A stretch of DNA of 39,764 bases from assembly GCA_016200265.1 (NCBI GenBank), contig JACQFE010000069.1:1-39764 (forward strand). Direction: 5' to 3'. This DNA is from Planctomycetota bacterium. GTDB taxonomy: Bacteria; Planctomycetota; Phycisphaerae; UBA1845. A model generated the notes under the pieces. It ran no database searches, was not told where the DNA came from, and worked only from the letters and a program-made list of their open reading frames with translations. Made by a program: the position numbers and the translations under genes. Numbering within the stretch: the first letter of the stretch is position 1; the number at the start of each line of letters is the position of its first letter. Of the stretch, positions 6,850 through 15,188 are shown in pieces.

Positions 6850-8112
6850 CTAACGACACCGTCCCCGTGTCAGGCACACCCCCGAGCAACAGCTTGTGCC
6901 CTTAGTGCACGGCGTGCCACGGGCGCCGCATGTGCAATCCGGATCATCCCCATCGATCAGGCCATCGCAATCATTATCGATGCCATCCGCACAAGTTGCT
7001 CCTGGCACCTCGCGGGTAGGGGGATGACCACAGTCGACGGCGCAGTTGCAGCCATTCTCTGTTCCATCACATACAGAGTCGCCACAGCACGATGCCACGG
7101 ATTCGGTGCTGCACGTGAAGCCGTGAGTTACACAACGAACGTCGTTACAGTTGGCAGCACCACTACGCTCGCTGTAACCGCAACAGAATTGAGCGCTCGG
7201 CTTGGCGATCTGTCCCCCGTTGCAGTCTACAGGGCAATTCAGGCAGTTTTCTCTGAGTCCGGGCTCGCAGATACCGTTTCCGCATCCAGGTTGGACACCA
7301 AAACAATCTTGCGGGCACGTTGAACAATCTTCGTTGGCCTCGCAAACTCCGTTCCCGCAGTGCACGAGCCTATGCCCAACCGCATTCGTTGTGTCACAAG
7401 TGTGTTGGGTATTCGAACAACAACTTGTGCCAAGGTCAGTGCTCACGAAGGTAAACTGGCATTCGAGACTTCCGATGTCTTCATGCTTGATAACGTATTG
7501 TTCGTCTTTTACCTGGATTCCGCCATCGGAAGGGATGCCTTGCAACGTCAGTCCCGATGTCGAATCGAAATATGCGACTCCTCCGGCCGCAACCAAGCAT
7601 GGAAACGCACAATTGGAACCGTTGCTTGGATTGCAAGCTCCATTGGCGTCCGTGCAAACTGCGTTACCAAACAGCGCTGCAATCGGGAGGTTTCCCGTTT
7701 CCGGGACACGTATGGCCCCTTTGACGGTGTTAGATGCCTGCTCGTATCGGATCACGTCGAGGAGTTCGTCGGCATATTCGGTCGTGCCTGTGCACGACAA
7801 CTTATCACCCACGCCCTTGGCTTGGGGACAGGCTGCGTGCGCCCTCTTGCCGTGTGCAAGGCTCGGATCGCAATCGACCGTGCATCCTACGGGGCATGTT
7901 GTTGCATCAGGACACGGTGATGGTGGAGAATTGCATCCTTGCCCAAAGGCCGAATGGTCGGCACCGAGGGCGAGGAATGCGGTGCTGATCGCCGTGACCA
8001 ACAAAAATGGATGCGAGACGATACATCTCCGTCGCAATGTCCACGTCGTATTCAGCTCGACAAAACGGCCGATTGCTCGGGACTCCTGCCTTGCTTGTTT
8101 TGAATTGTTCAT
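6850..8112 (-). CDS. Secreted cysteine-rich protein with MopE-like metal-binding segment
   Basis: The 420-residue product begins with a long basic N-terminus and a hydrophobic export segment (about residues 33-55, ending GADHSAFGQG). A cysteine-containing domain and a beta-rich middle follow. Then come repeats of the form CGNGVCEANEDCSTCPQDC and CGNGICEPG...C-x2-C-x3-C (about residues 265-315). Near the C-terminus is CADGIDNDCDGLIDGDDPDC, the acidic Asp/Asn motif of MopE-type putative metal-binding regions. It ends in another Cys cluster (CCSGVCLTRGRC). Such modules occur in exported proteins of myxobacteria and planctomycetes. ATG 8112 is preferred because AGGGAA lies upstream and it gives the best export signal. 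It stands alone on its strand. Function unknown; extracellular and disulfide-rich by composition. Confidence 0.7.
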   Translation of the reverse strand: MNNSKQARQESRAIGRFVELNTTWTLRRRCIVSHPFLLVTAISTAFLALGADHSAFGQGCNSPPSPCPDATTCPVGCTVDCDPSLAHGKRAHAACPQAKGVGDKLSCTGTTEYADELLDVIRYEQASNTVKGAIRVPETGNLPIAALFGNAVCTDANGACNPSNGSNCAFPCLVAAGGVAYFDSTSGLTLQGIPSDGGIQVKDEQYVIKHEDIGSLECQFTFVSTDLGTSCCSNTQHTCDTTNAVGHRLVHCGNGVCEANEDCSTCPQDCFGVQPGCGNGICEPGLRENCLNCPVDCNGGQIAKPSAQFCCGYSERSGAANCNDVRCVTHGFTCSTESVASCCGDSVCDGTENGCNCAVDCGHPPTREVPGATCADGIDNDCDGLIDGDDPDCTCGARGTPCTKGTSCCSGVCLTRGRCR

Positions 8113-8560
8113 AATCGATTCCCTGAAATGATTTGTTCCTTCCGCGCCCGAGCGCCACGCAGCAATCGGATTTGGGCGAGGAATTGGAATAGGTCTCCTT
8201 AGAAAGACATGCGCCAAAATGAATGGTGGCGCAGTTGACGTTTAATTGCCCCAAGGCGACGCATGAGCCGTGGCCGCGTCCTCGATCGGATCCAGTCTAT
8301 TGCGGCGAGAGCGGCACGAAGGCTGTATTCGCCTTCGAGAGTTGTGCATACATCGCCTTGACTCGTTGCTTTTTCGTGATTCCTGCCACGGGTCTAGATC
8401 CGCGACGATGCGCTCGGCTGATTGTATGTATACAGCCAAGGAAGCATTATCGTCCGGTTCTGCGTAAATGCAATGCCGTCGTGAAACATTAAACGCTCAG
8501 AAGTAAATAGTTCGTTAGGCAGAGATGTTCGAGGCTTGCCTGCATTGGCTGGTTTCCGCT
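8113..8560. other. Intergenic stretch with eroded coding text
   Basis: No intact gene is seen. On the minus strand, two frames between 8242 and 8439 carry short protein-like pieces (SAERIVADLDPWQES in one, KAMYAQLSKANTAFVPLSP in the next). This suggests a former small gene broken by frameshift. The part next to 8112 must contain the promoter of the cysteine-rich gene, but no clear -35/-10 pair stands out. Confidence 0.3.
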
Positions 8561-8926
8561 TCAGAATTCCAATTTGTTCTGCGGTCTACCCAACTTTACT
8601 TTGGTTAAAGGTAAATAGGCAGCCGCCCGCGCGCAGCGTGATCTTGTCTTCGCAAGACGGTTGAACGCATTGGCGGGGAAATTCGTCAAAATGAGCACGT
8701 CGTGGACGCATCCATCGACAGGTCGTAGATTTTTTCCATGCACACCGCCAGGTTCAAACGCCAAATAGTAAACACGCGGGCGGATCAGTTTTTGGTGAAA
8801 GACCAACCACATGAATCGTACAATGCAACAATTATTGCGGATCGGTCCAGCAAAGCGCCTTGGCGCCAGCGCCAGCGGAACAAAGGGATCGCGATTGAGT
8901 TGCTGAGCCAAAGCTTCGGGGTTCAT
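8561..8926 (-). CDS. Small protein with MNPEAL...PFVPL N-terminus, possibly degraded
   Basis: The first 18 residues, MNPEALAQQLNRDPFVPL, match the start of a widespread small-protein type in planctomycetes and other bacteria (M-x-P-E-x-L-x-x-x-L-x-x-x-PF-x-P). In those relatives an LxDGRxxxIxxP segment follows. Here the frame instead continues with unrelated sequence, while a neighbouring frame reads DRSAIIVALYDSCGWSFTKN, closer to what is expected. The gene has probably suffered a frameshift around codon 22, leaving a 121-codon open frame of which only the start is original. Function of the family is unknown. Confidence 0.35.
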   Translation of the reverse strand: MNPEALAQQLNRDPFVPLALAPRRFAGPIRNNCCIVRFMWLVFHQKLIRPRVYYLAFEPGGVHGKNLRPVDGCVHDVLILTNFPANAFNRLAKTRSRCARAAAYLPLTKVKLGRPQNKLEF

Positions 8927-9178
8927 GCTGAAATTGTAGCGGTATTTTAGGTGCATCTCATTCTCAGTGGCACGGCTGAATTACTCGCGCCCTATTGTAG
9001 CCGAAGCCTGCAGCCATGCGCGCCGGAGCGGCAAAATCGGCGATGTACACGCGGGGCGGATTTCCTTTGCAACCTTCAGTCGCCCGCGTTCAGATTTTCG
9101 TCACGCAATTTGGGATGCACCATCGCATACGTTCCACAGCTTGACTGCACTTGACGTGTATCGGAGGATTCAAATTCC

Positions 9179-9928
9179 ATGGAAACACAATCAACCGACT
9201 CGTTCCCGGCGGACGTAATTCAAAAGCTGAAGTGGTACGTATACCGACTGATCGATCCACGAAACGGAGAAACGTTTTACGTGGGAAAAGGGAAGGGCAA
9301 TCGTGTGTTCTCGCACGTTCGTGCCGAGCATGGCATCGAAGGTGACGACCGTGATAACAAGATGAAACGCATCCACGAAATACGTCTTGCCGATTTCGAG
9401 GTCGGCCACGTGATTCATCGTCACGGGATGGACGAGGTGACGGCGTTCGAGGTTGAGTCGGCATTGATAGATGCCTATCCCGGGCTCACCAATAATTGGG
9501 GGGGTGTGGGGGGCAATGAATACGGGGCGATGCACGCCAAGGAGATTATCCGACGTTATGTCGCGGAGCCTGCGCTGTTTCGCCACAAAGCGCTGCTCAT
9601 CAGCGTAAACCGGAGTGCCGCCGAAACATCGCTGTACGACGCTACCCGATACGCATGGAAAATCAGCAGATCCAAGGCCAAGAAGGCCGATGTGATTCTC
9701 GCAACTCTTCAGGGCCTTATCGTCGGCGCTTTCGTGGCCGACGATTGGTTGGAAGCAACATCCGCAAACTTTTCCGGTCGTGACGACGTACCCGGGCGGT
9801 TCGGCTTTGTAGGGCGGGAAGCGTCTGCGGAAATCAAGCAATTATATGTGGGCAAGCGCGTGCCTGATGAGTTTCGGAAGCCAGGCGCTGCAAATCCGAT
9901 CAAATATACATGGAAGGACAACACGTAG
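9179..9928 (+). CDS. LEM-3-like GIY-YIG endonuclease
   Basis: This 249-residue protein has the GIY-YIG signature in the variant found in LEM-3/ANKLE1-type nucleases: YVYRLIDP (about residues 20-27) and [15 protein letters not shown] (about 33-47). The predicted catalytic Glu is in the [11 protein letters not shown] helix near residue 91. No LEM or ankyrin region is present. The C-terminal half forms a second domain ending GRFGFVG...[21 protein letters not shown], a conserved cap in bacterial members. The start is clear: GGAGGA at 9163-9168 lies 10 nt before the ATG. It stands alone with no methylase or partner. Eukaryotic relatives cut branched or bridged DNA; the bacterial role is unproved and could be repair, defence or mobility. 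Confidence 0.8.
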   Translation: METQSTDSFPADVIQKLKWYVYRLIDPRNGETFYVGKGKGNRVFSHVRAEHGIEGDDRDNKMKRIHEIRLADFEVGHVIHRHGMDEVTAFEVESALIDAYPGLTNNWGGVGGNEYGAMHAKEIIRRYVAEPALFRHKALLISVNRSAAETSLYDATRYAWKISRSKAKKADVILATLQGLIVGAFVADDWLEATSANFSGRDDVPGRFGFVGREASAEIKQLYVGKRVPDEFRKPGAANPIKYTWKDNT

Positions 9929-9957
9929 AACCATTAAACATTTTCGCCTTCGTTCAA

Positions 9958-9996
9958 TTCCCAACTCCGCATTCCGCATTTGCTCCCTATAATCCG
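9958..9996 (+). repeat. 39-bp direct repeat, left copy (contains TATAAT)
   Basis: This 39-bp segment matches 10596-10634 at 36 of 39 positions. Both include ATTCCGCATTC-like units and GCTCCCTATAATCCG. Its TATAAT (9988-9993) places a transcription start near 10000, giving the antitoxin a leader of roughly 57 nt. A related unit in opposite orientation occurs at 20880-20905, so this is a dispersed element and not only a local duplication. Confidence 0.7.
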
Positions 9997-10056
9997 CCAA
10001 GCGAGCTCCGTGGTGTCGCCCATTATGTAAAGTCCCCCGGTGTGGGGAGATTCAAA

Positions 10057-10275
10057 ATGACGAAATTGTTGAATAAGGCTCTTGACGAAGTATCCAAGCT
10101 CGCTGCGGACGAGCAGGATTCGGTGGCTCGATGGCTACTCGATGAATTGGAATCTGAACGGCACTGGGACGAAGCCTTTCGGAACTTCTCCGACAAACTC
10201 GGCAACTTGGCTGACGAAGCTTTGCGAGAGCATCGCTCGGGCGGAACATGTCCGCTGGATTTCGACAACTCATGA
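10057..10275 (+). CDS. Antitoxin of a type II toxin-antitoxin pair
   Basis: This 72-residue acidic protein begins MTKLLNKALDEVSKLAADEQ and contains WLLDELESERHWDEAF. That is the usual pattern of short helical antitoxins paired with RelE/ParE toxins, which often read EVSKLP-x-x-EQD and L-x-ELESE-x-x-WD-x-x-F. GGGGAGA lies about 7 nt before the ATG. The stop codon overlaps the toxin start in the four bases ATGA (10272-10275), so the two are translationally coupled. The N-terminal half probably binds DNA or dimerises and the C-terminal tail wraps the toxin. Exact family not assigned. Confidence 0.75.
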   Translation: MTKLLNKALDEVSKLAADEQDSVARWLLDELESERHWDEAFRNFSDKLGNLADEALREHRSGGTCPLDFDNS

Positions 10276-10541
10276 AATTTCGAACGACGGATCGATTCCG
10301 CGCGAGATTTACACTTCTGCCGAACGAGGTGAATAGTCATGCTCGCGATGCGTTCAAATTGATCATGGAGAATCCATCGCATCTTGGGCTGCGGTTCAAA
10401 AAAATACACCCAGTGCAGCCAGTTTATTTAGTTCGTGTCACCTTGGATTGCCGTGCAGTCGGAGTCCGAGATGGAGATGAGATGATTTGGTTCTGGATCG
10501 GATCGTACGATGAGTACGAACGGCTCCTCAATTCACTTTGA
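10272..10541 (+). CDS. RelE/ParE-family toxin
   Basis: The 89-residue protein fits the compact RelE/ParE fold. It has a basic N-terminal helix (FRTTDRFRARFTLLPNEVN), a central GLRFKKIHP...VYLVRVTLDCRAVG strand region, and the C-terminal IWFWIGSYDEYERLL, which matches the typical W-I-G-x-H-x-E-Y-E-R-L ending with Tyr in place of His. RelE-type members cleave ribosome-bound mRNA and ParE-type members poison gyrase; sequence alone does not tell which. Start ATG at 10272 overlaps the antitoxin stop. The pair sits immediately upstream of fusA and is framed by 39-bp repeats, which suggests insertion as a module. Confidence 0.78.
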   Translation: MKFRTTDRFRARFTLLPNEVNSHARDAFKLIMENPSHLGLRFKKIHPVQPVYLVRVTLDCRAVGVRDGDEMIWFWIGSYDEYERLLNSL

Positions 10542-10595
10542 GGACAAGCATGGTCCCTTGAATGCGCGGAAAAGTACGAATTCACAAGATTAACC

Positions 10596-10634
10596 TTCCC
10601 AATTCCGCATTCTGCATTCGCTCCCTATAATCCG
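10596..10634 (+). repeat. 39-bp direct repeat, right copy
   Basis: Copy of 9958-9996 with three mismatches, 638 bp away, lying directly in front of fusA and carrying the presumed fusA promoter. Confidence 0.7.
10603..10631 (+). promoter_or_regulatory. fusA promoter giving a near-leaderless mRNA
   Basis: A perfect TATAAT (10626-10631) is separated by 17 nt from TTCCGC (10603-10608), a weak -35. A start 6-7 nt downstream falls at about 10637-10638, only 2-3 nt before the fusA ATG at 10640. There is no room for a Shine-Dalgarno sequence on such a transcript. Transcription read-through from the toxin-antitoxin promoter would give a longer leader, but none with a clear ribosome-binding site. Confidence 0.5.
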
Positions 10635-10639
10635 TCCGC

Positions 10640-12709
10640 ATGACGATCGACCTCAAAACCGTTCGCAACATTGGGATTGCCGCGCATATTGATGCGGGCA
10701 AGACCACGACCACGGAGCGCATTCTGTTTTATGCGGGCCGGACGCATCGCATGGGCGAAGTCGATGAGGGCACGACAACGACCGACTTTGACGAGCAGGA
10801 GCAAAAACGCGGCATTACGATTTATTCCGCTGCGGTCACGCTCCAATGGCGCGGGCACACCATCAATCTGATCGACACCCCGGGCCACGTCGATTTCACG
10901 GCCGAGGTCGAGCGATCGCTCCGCGTGCTCGACGGGATGGTGGCCGTGTTCGATGCTCGCGAAGGCGTCGAGGCCCAATCCGAAACCGTCTGGCGGCAGG
11001 CGGACAAATATCACGTCCCGCGAATCTGCTTCATCAACAAGATGGATCGCATTGGGGCCGACTTTGAACATAGCGTGAACAGCATTCGCGAACGTCTGAG
11101 CATTCCGCCGGCGATCATTCAATTTCCCATCGGGGCCAGTGATGACTTGCGCGGCGTGATCGATGTCATCGGCGAAAAGGCTCTTTTTTTTCACGAAGAG
11201 GAGCAGGGGGCTCGGTTCGATGAAGCGCCAATCCCGGCGGAGCTTGCAGATGCGGCCGCCGAAGCGAGGCATCATCTCGTCGAACTTGCGGCCGAGCATT
11301 CCGATGCATTGATGGACAAGTATTTGCACAACCAGCCGGTGAGTGCGGATGAGATTCGGAAAGCGTTACGTGTCGCCACATTGAAGCGAGCGTTAACGCC
11401 GATTTTGTGCGGCAGCTCATTGAAGCATGTTGGCGTGCAGCCTCTGCTCGATGCGGTGTGCGACTTTCTTCCCAGCCCACTGGATGTGCCACCGATCGAA
11501 GCGCACGACGCCGTGAATCCGAGCAAGATTCACAAGCTCACCTGCGATCCGAAAGGGCCGCTTGCAATTTTAGTATTCAAAATCGTGGCCGAAAAACCGG
11601 TCGATCTTTTTTACCTGCGAATCTACTCCGGCACGCTCAAGGCCAACTCGCGACTCGTCAATACGGCAACCAAGGGAAAGGAGAATATCAGCCGTATTTA
11701 TCGCATGTTCGCGAAGAAGCGCGATCAAATTGATGAGGCCACTGCGGGTGACATTGTCGCGGTCATCGGACCACGCGATTCGCTGACGGGGCACACCTTG
11801 TGCGATTCGAAGTGCAATGTCATTCTCGAGGCAATTCAATTCCCGGAAACGGTCATCAGCATGTCGATCGAGCCTCGGTCATCGAAAGATCGCGACAAGT
11901 TGATGGAAGCGCTCAAGGCGCTGGGTCGGCAGGATCCAACACTTTCCGTGACGAGCAACGAAGAGACAGGTCAGACGCTGATTTCCGGTATGGGCGAGCT
12001 GCACCTGGAAGTCGTTGTTCAGAAGCTTCGCAGCGAAATGAATGTCGATGTATTGGTGGGCAAGCCGCGCGTGTCGTATCGCGAGACAATCGCGGCATCA
12101 GCGGATGCGCAAGGCGAATTCAATCGACAGATCGGCGGGCGAAATCACTTTGCAATGGTTCGACTTCGCATCGAACCCAAGCGTCATGAAGAAGGCAAAC
12201 CCGCATTTGAGGTGGTCAACATCGCTCCACCCGATTCCGTGTTTCCGCAGTATGTACAGGCCGCCAGGACCGGAATCATTGACGCATCGCATAGCGGCGC
12301 GCTCGGCGGATATCCGGTCATCGATTGGAAGGCCACGATTCTCGGCGGGAACCAAAGCGACTTGGAAAGTTCGGAGGTCGCGTTCGAAAATGCGGGGAGA
12401 GTCGCATTTTACGAGGCCATGAAGGCTGCCGGGCCCACGCTCCTTGAGCCGATCATGGAAGTCGAGGTGGTCACAGTGGATGACTATTTCGGTACGATAA
12501 TGTCCGATCTCAATTCCCGCCGCGGAGTTGTCAAGAATACGGATATTCGAGGGCAAAATCGAGTCATTGCAGCCTCCGTTCCATTGGCCCAGATGTTCGG
12601 CTATGTCACCAAGCTTCGCAGCCTTTCCCAAGGCCGTGCGACGGCATCGATGGAACCCTCTCATTATGCCGCAGTTCCTGCAGCTGAGGCCAAGATTCTT
12701 GTCGGATAG
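10640..12709 (+). CDS. fusA: Translation elongation factor G
   Basis: The 689-residue GTPase drives tRNA-mRNA translocation on the ribosome. All G motifs are visible: AHIDAGKTTTTERIL (P-loop, residue 15 on), DEQEQKRGITI (switch I), DTPGH (switch II), NKMD (base recognition) and GSS (G5). Domain II follows, then domain III/IV with SGMGELHLEV, PRVSYRET, LGGYPVIDWK and MSDLNSRRGVV, and domain V with AQMFGYVTKLRSLSQGRATASME. Length is normal for EF-G. Switch I (TTTTDFDEQEQKRG) differs slightly from the common TMDWMEQEQERG form; some planctomycetes carry spd-type EF-G paralogues, which a tree would separate. rpsL, rpsG and tuf, its usual partners, are not adjacent. Confidence 0.95.
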   Translation: MTIDLKTVRNIGIAAHIDAGKTTTTERILFYAGRTHRMGEVDEGTTTTDFDEQEQKRGITIYSAAVTLQWRGHTINLIDTPGHVDFTAEVERSLRVLDGMVAVFDAREGVEAQSETVWRQADKYHVPRICFINKMDRIGADFEHSVNSIRERLSIPPAIIQFPIGASDDLRGVIDVIGEKALFFHEEEQGARFDEAPIPAELADAAAEARHHLVELAAEHSDALMDKYLHNQPVSADEIRKALRVATLKRALTPILCGSSLKHVGVQPLLDAVCDFLPSPLDVPPIEAHDAVNPSKIHKLTCDPKGPLAILVFKIVAEKPVDLFYLRIYSGTLKANSRLVNTATKGKENISRIYRMFAKKRDQIDEATAGDIVAVIGPRDSLTGHTLCDSKCNVILEAIQFPETVISMSIEPRSSKDRDKLMEALKALGRQDPTLSVTSNEETGQTLISGMGELHLEVVVQKLRSEMNVDVLVGKPRVSYRETIAASADAQGEFNRQIGGRNHFAMVRLRIEPKRHEEGKPAFEVVNIAPPDSVFPQYVQAARTGIIDASHSGALGGYPVIDWKATILGGNQSDLESSEVAFENAGRVAFYEAMKAAGPTLLEPIMEVEVVTVDDYFGTIMSDLNSRRGVVKNTDIRGQNRVIAASVPLAQMFGYVTKLRSLSQGRATASMEPSHYAAVPAAEAKILVG

Positions 12710-12836
12710 ATTCCTTTATTACAGTGTAAATGATTATTTTCGGAAAACGTGAACAGAATTGGAAAGTGGCGTTGGTTTCAATTTCCGCCAAAAATCGGCG
12801 TTTGGACTCGCGCAATAAAAGTCATGTGGTGTGTAG

Positions 12837-12864
12837 TTGACAACGTGCCAACGCCCTATACACT
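12837..12864 (+). promoter_or_regulatory. Promoter of the S10 ribosomal operon
   Basis: A perfect -35 TTGACA (12837-12842) and TACACT (12859-12864) are 16 nt apart, giving a start near 12871, about 20 nt before rpsJ. It lies in the only sizeable gap between fusA and the ribosomal genes. No second promoter of this quality is seen within the operon. Confidence 0.6.
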
Positions 12865-12891
12865 TGCCGATCTTGCGGTTTTTCAGGACTG

Positions 12892-13236
12892 TTGAGCCTG
12901 ACCGCAAGTGATTTGAGGGCGCCTTTGACCAGTCAACCAAAAATTCGGATTCGCATGGAAGCGTATGACTCCCGAGCGCTGGATGCATCGGCGAAGGAGA
13001 TCGTGGAACATGCCAAGCGTACCAGCGCGAAGGTGCATGGACCGATTCCGCTGCCGACGAGAATCGAGCGCTATACGGTGTTGCGCAGCCCTCATATTGA
13101 CAAGAAATCGCGTGAGCAGTTTGAGATGCGCACGCACAAACGGATCATTGACATCAGCGAGCCGACGTCGCGGACGATCGAAGCGATCAACCGTATTCAG
13201 GTGCCCGCGGGTGTATTTATCAAGATCAAGACCTGA
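12892..13236 (+). CDS. rpsJ: 30S ribosomal protein S10
   Basis: The core from [15 protein letters not shown] to [11 protein letters not shown] is a complete S10 (about 100 residues), with the conserved [19 protein letters not shown] loop that contacts 16S rRNA and links NusB in antitermination. The start is uncertain. The first ATG in frame (12955) would remove the first strand, so a non-ATG start is needed. TTG 12892, with CAGGAC just upstream, gives 114 residues; TTG 12913 gives 107. It is the first gene of the operon and lies 20-40 nt after the promoter. Confidence 0.93.
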   Translation: MSLTASDLRAPLTSQPKIRIRMEAYDSRALDASAKEIVEHAKRTSAKVHGPIPLPTRIERYTVLRSPHIDKKSREQFEMRTHKRIIDISEPTSRTIEAINRIQVPAGVFIKIKT

Positions 13237-13387
13237 CGTGTTCGCGTGAATGCGTTGGGGCCGGTCGCAACCGTGATCGGTGGAACGGTCCTTTTCGTAA
13301 GACAACTGAGCGTGTGAGCTTGAATCGCACGCACTTTTCGGCGGATTGTACCGTCGGTAAGTTCGTGTGCGTGGGCGGAATCGTCGC

Positions 13388-14089
13388 ATGATCCCAGGAA
13401 TTCTCGGAACCAAAGTCGGAATGACTCGCATTCTCGGCGACCACGGGCTCGCGGAGCCGGTCACCGTCGTGCAGGCCGGGCCGTGCGTGGTCCTTCAGGT
13501 GAAGACCAAGGAATCAGACGGATACGACGCTTTGCAACTGGGATTCCGTGACGTGAAGCCGCACCGTTCGACGAAACCGATGATCGGCCATGCGGCCAAG
13601 GCGAACACGGGACCCAAGAGAACGGTTCACGAGTTTCGTCTTTCAAAACCAATCGAGATTTCCGCGGGCGACGTGATTACGGTCGCCCGTTTTGCTGAAA
13701 ACGACTTGAAGTGGGTTGATGTTCGTGGCCGGACCAAAGGCAAGGGCTTTGCAGGTGTGATGAAGCGACACGGCTTTGGCGGTATGCCCGCTTCGCACGG
13801 TACTGAGCGTAAGCACCGTTCTCCGGGCGGCATCGGGGCGGATGCGCCGCGCGGCACCGGTCAATCGGTAAAGAAGGGCAAGCGGATGGCGGGGCACATG
13901 GGTGCTGTCTTTCAAACCATGAGTACGCTTAAGCTCTTGAAGGTTGACCCGGCAAACGACTTGCTGGTGATTCGTGGCAGCATTCCCGGACCCAACGGAA
14001 CCGTGGTGGAGATTACTCCGGCCAAAAAGGCGGCAAACAAAGTCGTCCGCAAGGTTGCAGTAGTCGCGACGGACAAGAAGAAAAAATAA
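13388..14089 (+). CDS. rplC: 50S ribosomal protein L3
   Basis: The 233-residue protein begins IPGILGTKVGMTRIL, as L3 normally does, and has the central loop TKGKGFAGVMKRHGFGG and SPGGIGADAPRGTGQSVKKG reaching towards the peptidyl-transferase centre. A lysine-rich tail of about 20 residues extends past the usual end. Start ATG 13388 is preferred over an upstream GTG (13367) because it begins at the conserved motif. The 151-nt gap after rpsJ is long for this operon, but no promoter or terminator was recognised in it. Confidence 0.97.
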   Translation: MIPGILGTKVGMTRILGDHGLAEPVTVVQAGPCVVLQVKTKESDGYDALQLGFRDVKPHRSTKPMIGHAAKANTGPKRTVHEFRLSKPIEISAGDVITVARFAENDLKWVDVRGRTKGKGFAGVMKRHGFGGMPASHGTERKHRSPGGIGADAPRGTGQSVKKGKRMAGHMGAVFQTMSTLKLLKVDPANDLLVIRGSIPGPNGTVVEITPAKKAANKVVRKVAVVATDKKKK

Positions 14090-14116
14090 GGCGTAGCGCA
14101 AGAGGCGCGAACGAAT

Positions 14117-14767
14117 ATGCTTTCGGTACCAGTATTCAAGATGAGCGGGGAACGGGCCGGCGAGGTTCAGGTTGATCCTGAATGGCTCGGCGGTCGCGTT
14201 CGGCCGCAGCTGATCAAGCAGGCGGTGGTGACATTCCTTGATCACCAATGGCAGCGAAGTGCTCGGACCAAGGGCCGTGCTGACGTAGAAGGTTCGACGC
14301 GAAAGCTGTATCGCCAAAAGGGAACTGGTAACGCTCGCGCGGGAATGATCCGCACGCCGGTGCGTCGCGGCGGTGGTCGGACATTTGCGAAGCGCGTTCC
14401 GCCACATGTGAAAGAGCTTCCCAAGCAAATGCGTCGCCTGGCTCGCGACAGCGCCGTTCTCGCGAAGATCAAGGCGAATGAAGTTTTGATTATCGATAAC
14501 ATGGCCTTTGGTGAGCCGAAAACCAAGCCATTTGCGATGATGCTAAAGGCGATCGGCGCGAATCATGGATGCGTCCTGGCGATGGAAAAGGCGAACGCGA
14601 CGGTGCATTGTTGCGGCCGAAACATTGCCGATACGGATATTCGCGTCGTCGACGAATTGAGCGCGTATGAAGTTCTTCGTCGGCGACATTTGGTTTTTAC
14701 AAAGCCCGCTTTTCTGCGGCTGACTGAGGCAGCGAAGGCGGGACACCGGGTATTGAAGTCGGCGTAA
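14117..14767 (+). CDS. rplD: 50S ribosomal protein L4
   Basis: At 216 residues the length is standard. The extended loop TRKLYRQKGTGNARAGMIRTP and RRGGGRTFAKR lines the exit tunnel, and the globular part resumes at LPKQMRRLARDSAVLAK. In gammaproteobacteria L4 also represses this operon by binding the S10 leader; the short leader here (about 20 nt) makes that mode unlikely in this organism. It lies 27 nt after rplC. Confidence 0.97.
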   Translation: MLSVPVFKMSGERAGEVQVDPEWLGGRVRPQLIKQAVVTFLDHQWQRSARTKGRADVEGSTRKLYRQKGTGNARAGMIRTPVRRGGGRTFAKRVPPHVKELPKQMRRLARDSAVLAKIKANEVLIIDNMAFGEPKTKPFAMMLKAIGANHGCVLAMEKANATVHCCGRNIADTDIRVVDELSAYEVLRRRHLVFTKPAFLRLTEAAKAGHRVLKSA

Positions 14768-14812
14768 GGGTTTGGTCGTGGAGCCACTGGGCTTTGGCGG
14801 AATACGAAGACG

Positions 14813-15124
14813 ATGGACATTTACAACGTCATTAAACGCCCGCTGGTGACGGAAAAGGGCACGCACCAGGCGACGCAGTCGCACGATGAGACGCATTCTC
14901 GTCCGGCGCGCGGTGGCTCGTACGCGTTTGAAGTGCATCGCGATGCGACGAAGCCGCAGATTCGCGAAGCGATTGAAAAGATCTACAACGTGAAGGTGCA
15001 ATCGGTGCGAACTGCGAATCGAAAAGGCAAGGCGAGGCGAGTGAAGTTCAAAATCGGACAGACGGCCGATTGGAAAAAAGCGGTGGTGGTCCTGCATTCG
15101 GAACATCACATTGATTTGTTCTAG
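14813..15124 (+). CDS. rplW: 50S ribosomal protein L23
   Basis: The 103-residue protein has the L23 start (IYNVIKRPLVTEKGT) and core (YAFEVHRDATKPQIREAIEK, IYNVKVQSVRT). It sits at the tunnel exit and docks signal recognition particle and trigger factor. Residues about 22-35 (QSHDETHSRPARGG) form a polar insertion between the first helix and the first strand that shorter homologues lack. GGCGGAA lies about 10 nt before the ATG. Confidence 0.96.
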   Translation: MDIYNVIKRPLVTEKGTHQATQSHDETHSRPARGGSYAFEVHRDATKPQIREAIEKIYNVKVQSVRTANRKGKARRVKFKIGQTADWKKAVVVLHSEHHIDLF

Positions 15125-15140
15125 CGGTTGGCGGTGAGGA

Positions 15141-15180
15141 TTACCCTCACCCCAACCCTCTCCCTGAAAAGGAGAGGGGG
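15141..15180 (+). repeat. Dispersed palindrome before rplB that includes its Shine-Dalgarno
   Basis: CCCTCTCC (15156-15163) pairs perfectly with GGAGAGGG (15171-15178) across a 7-nt loop, and CCCTCACCCCAA precedes it. This is a common interspersed repeat of GC-rich bacterial genomes; a second copy is at 38742-38778. The only good ribosome-binding sequence for rplB, GGAGAGG (15171-15177), is the 3' arm of the hairpin, so folding would hide it. Confidence 0.65.
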
Positions 15181-15188
15181 AACGTGCG

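Noticed and set aside
12710..12836. Terminator after fusA
   Set aside because: Only a 4-bp CGCC/GGCG pair with no T-run; not enough to call.
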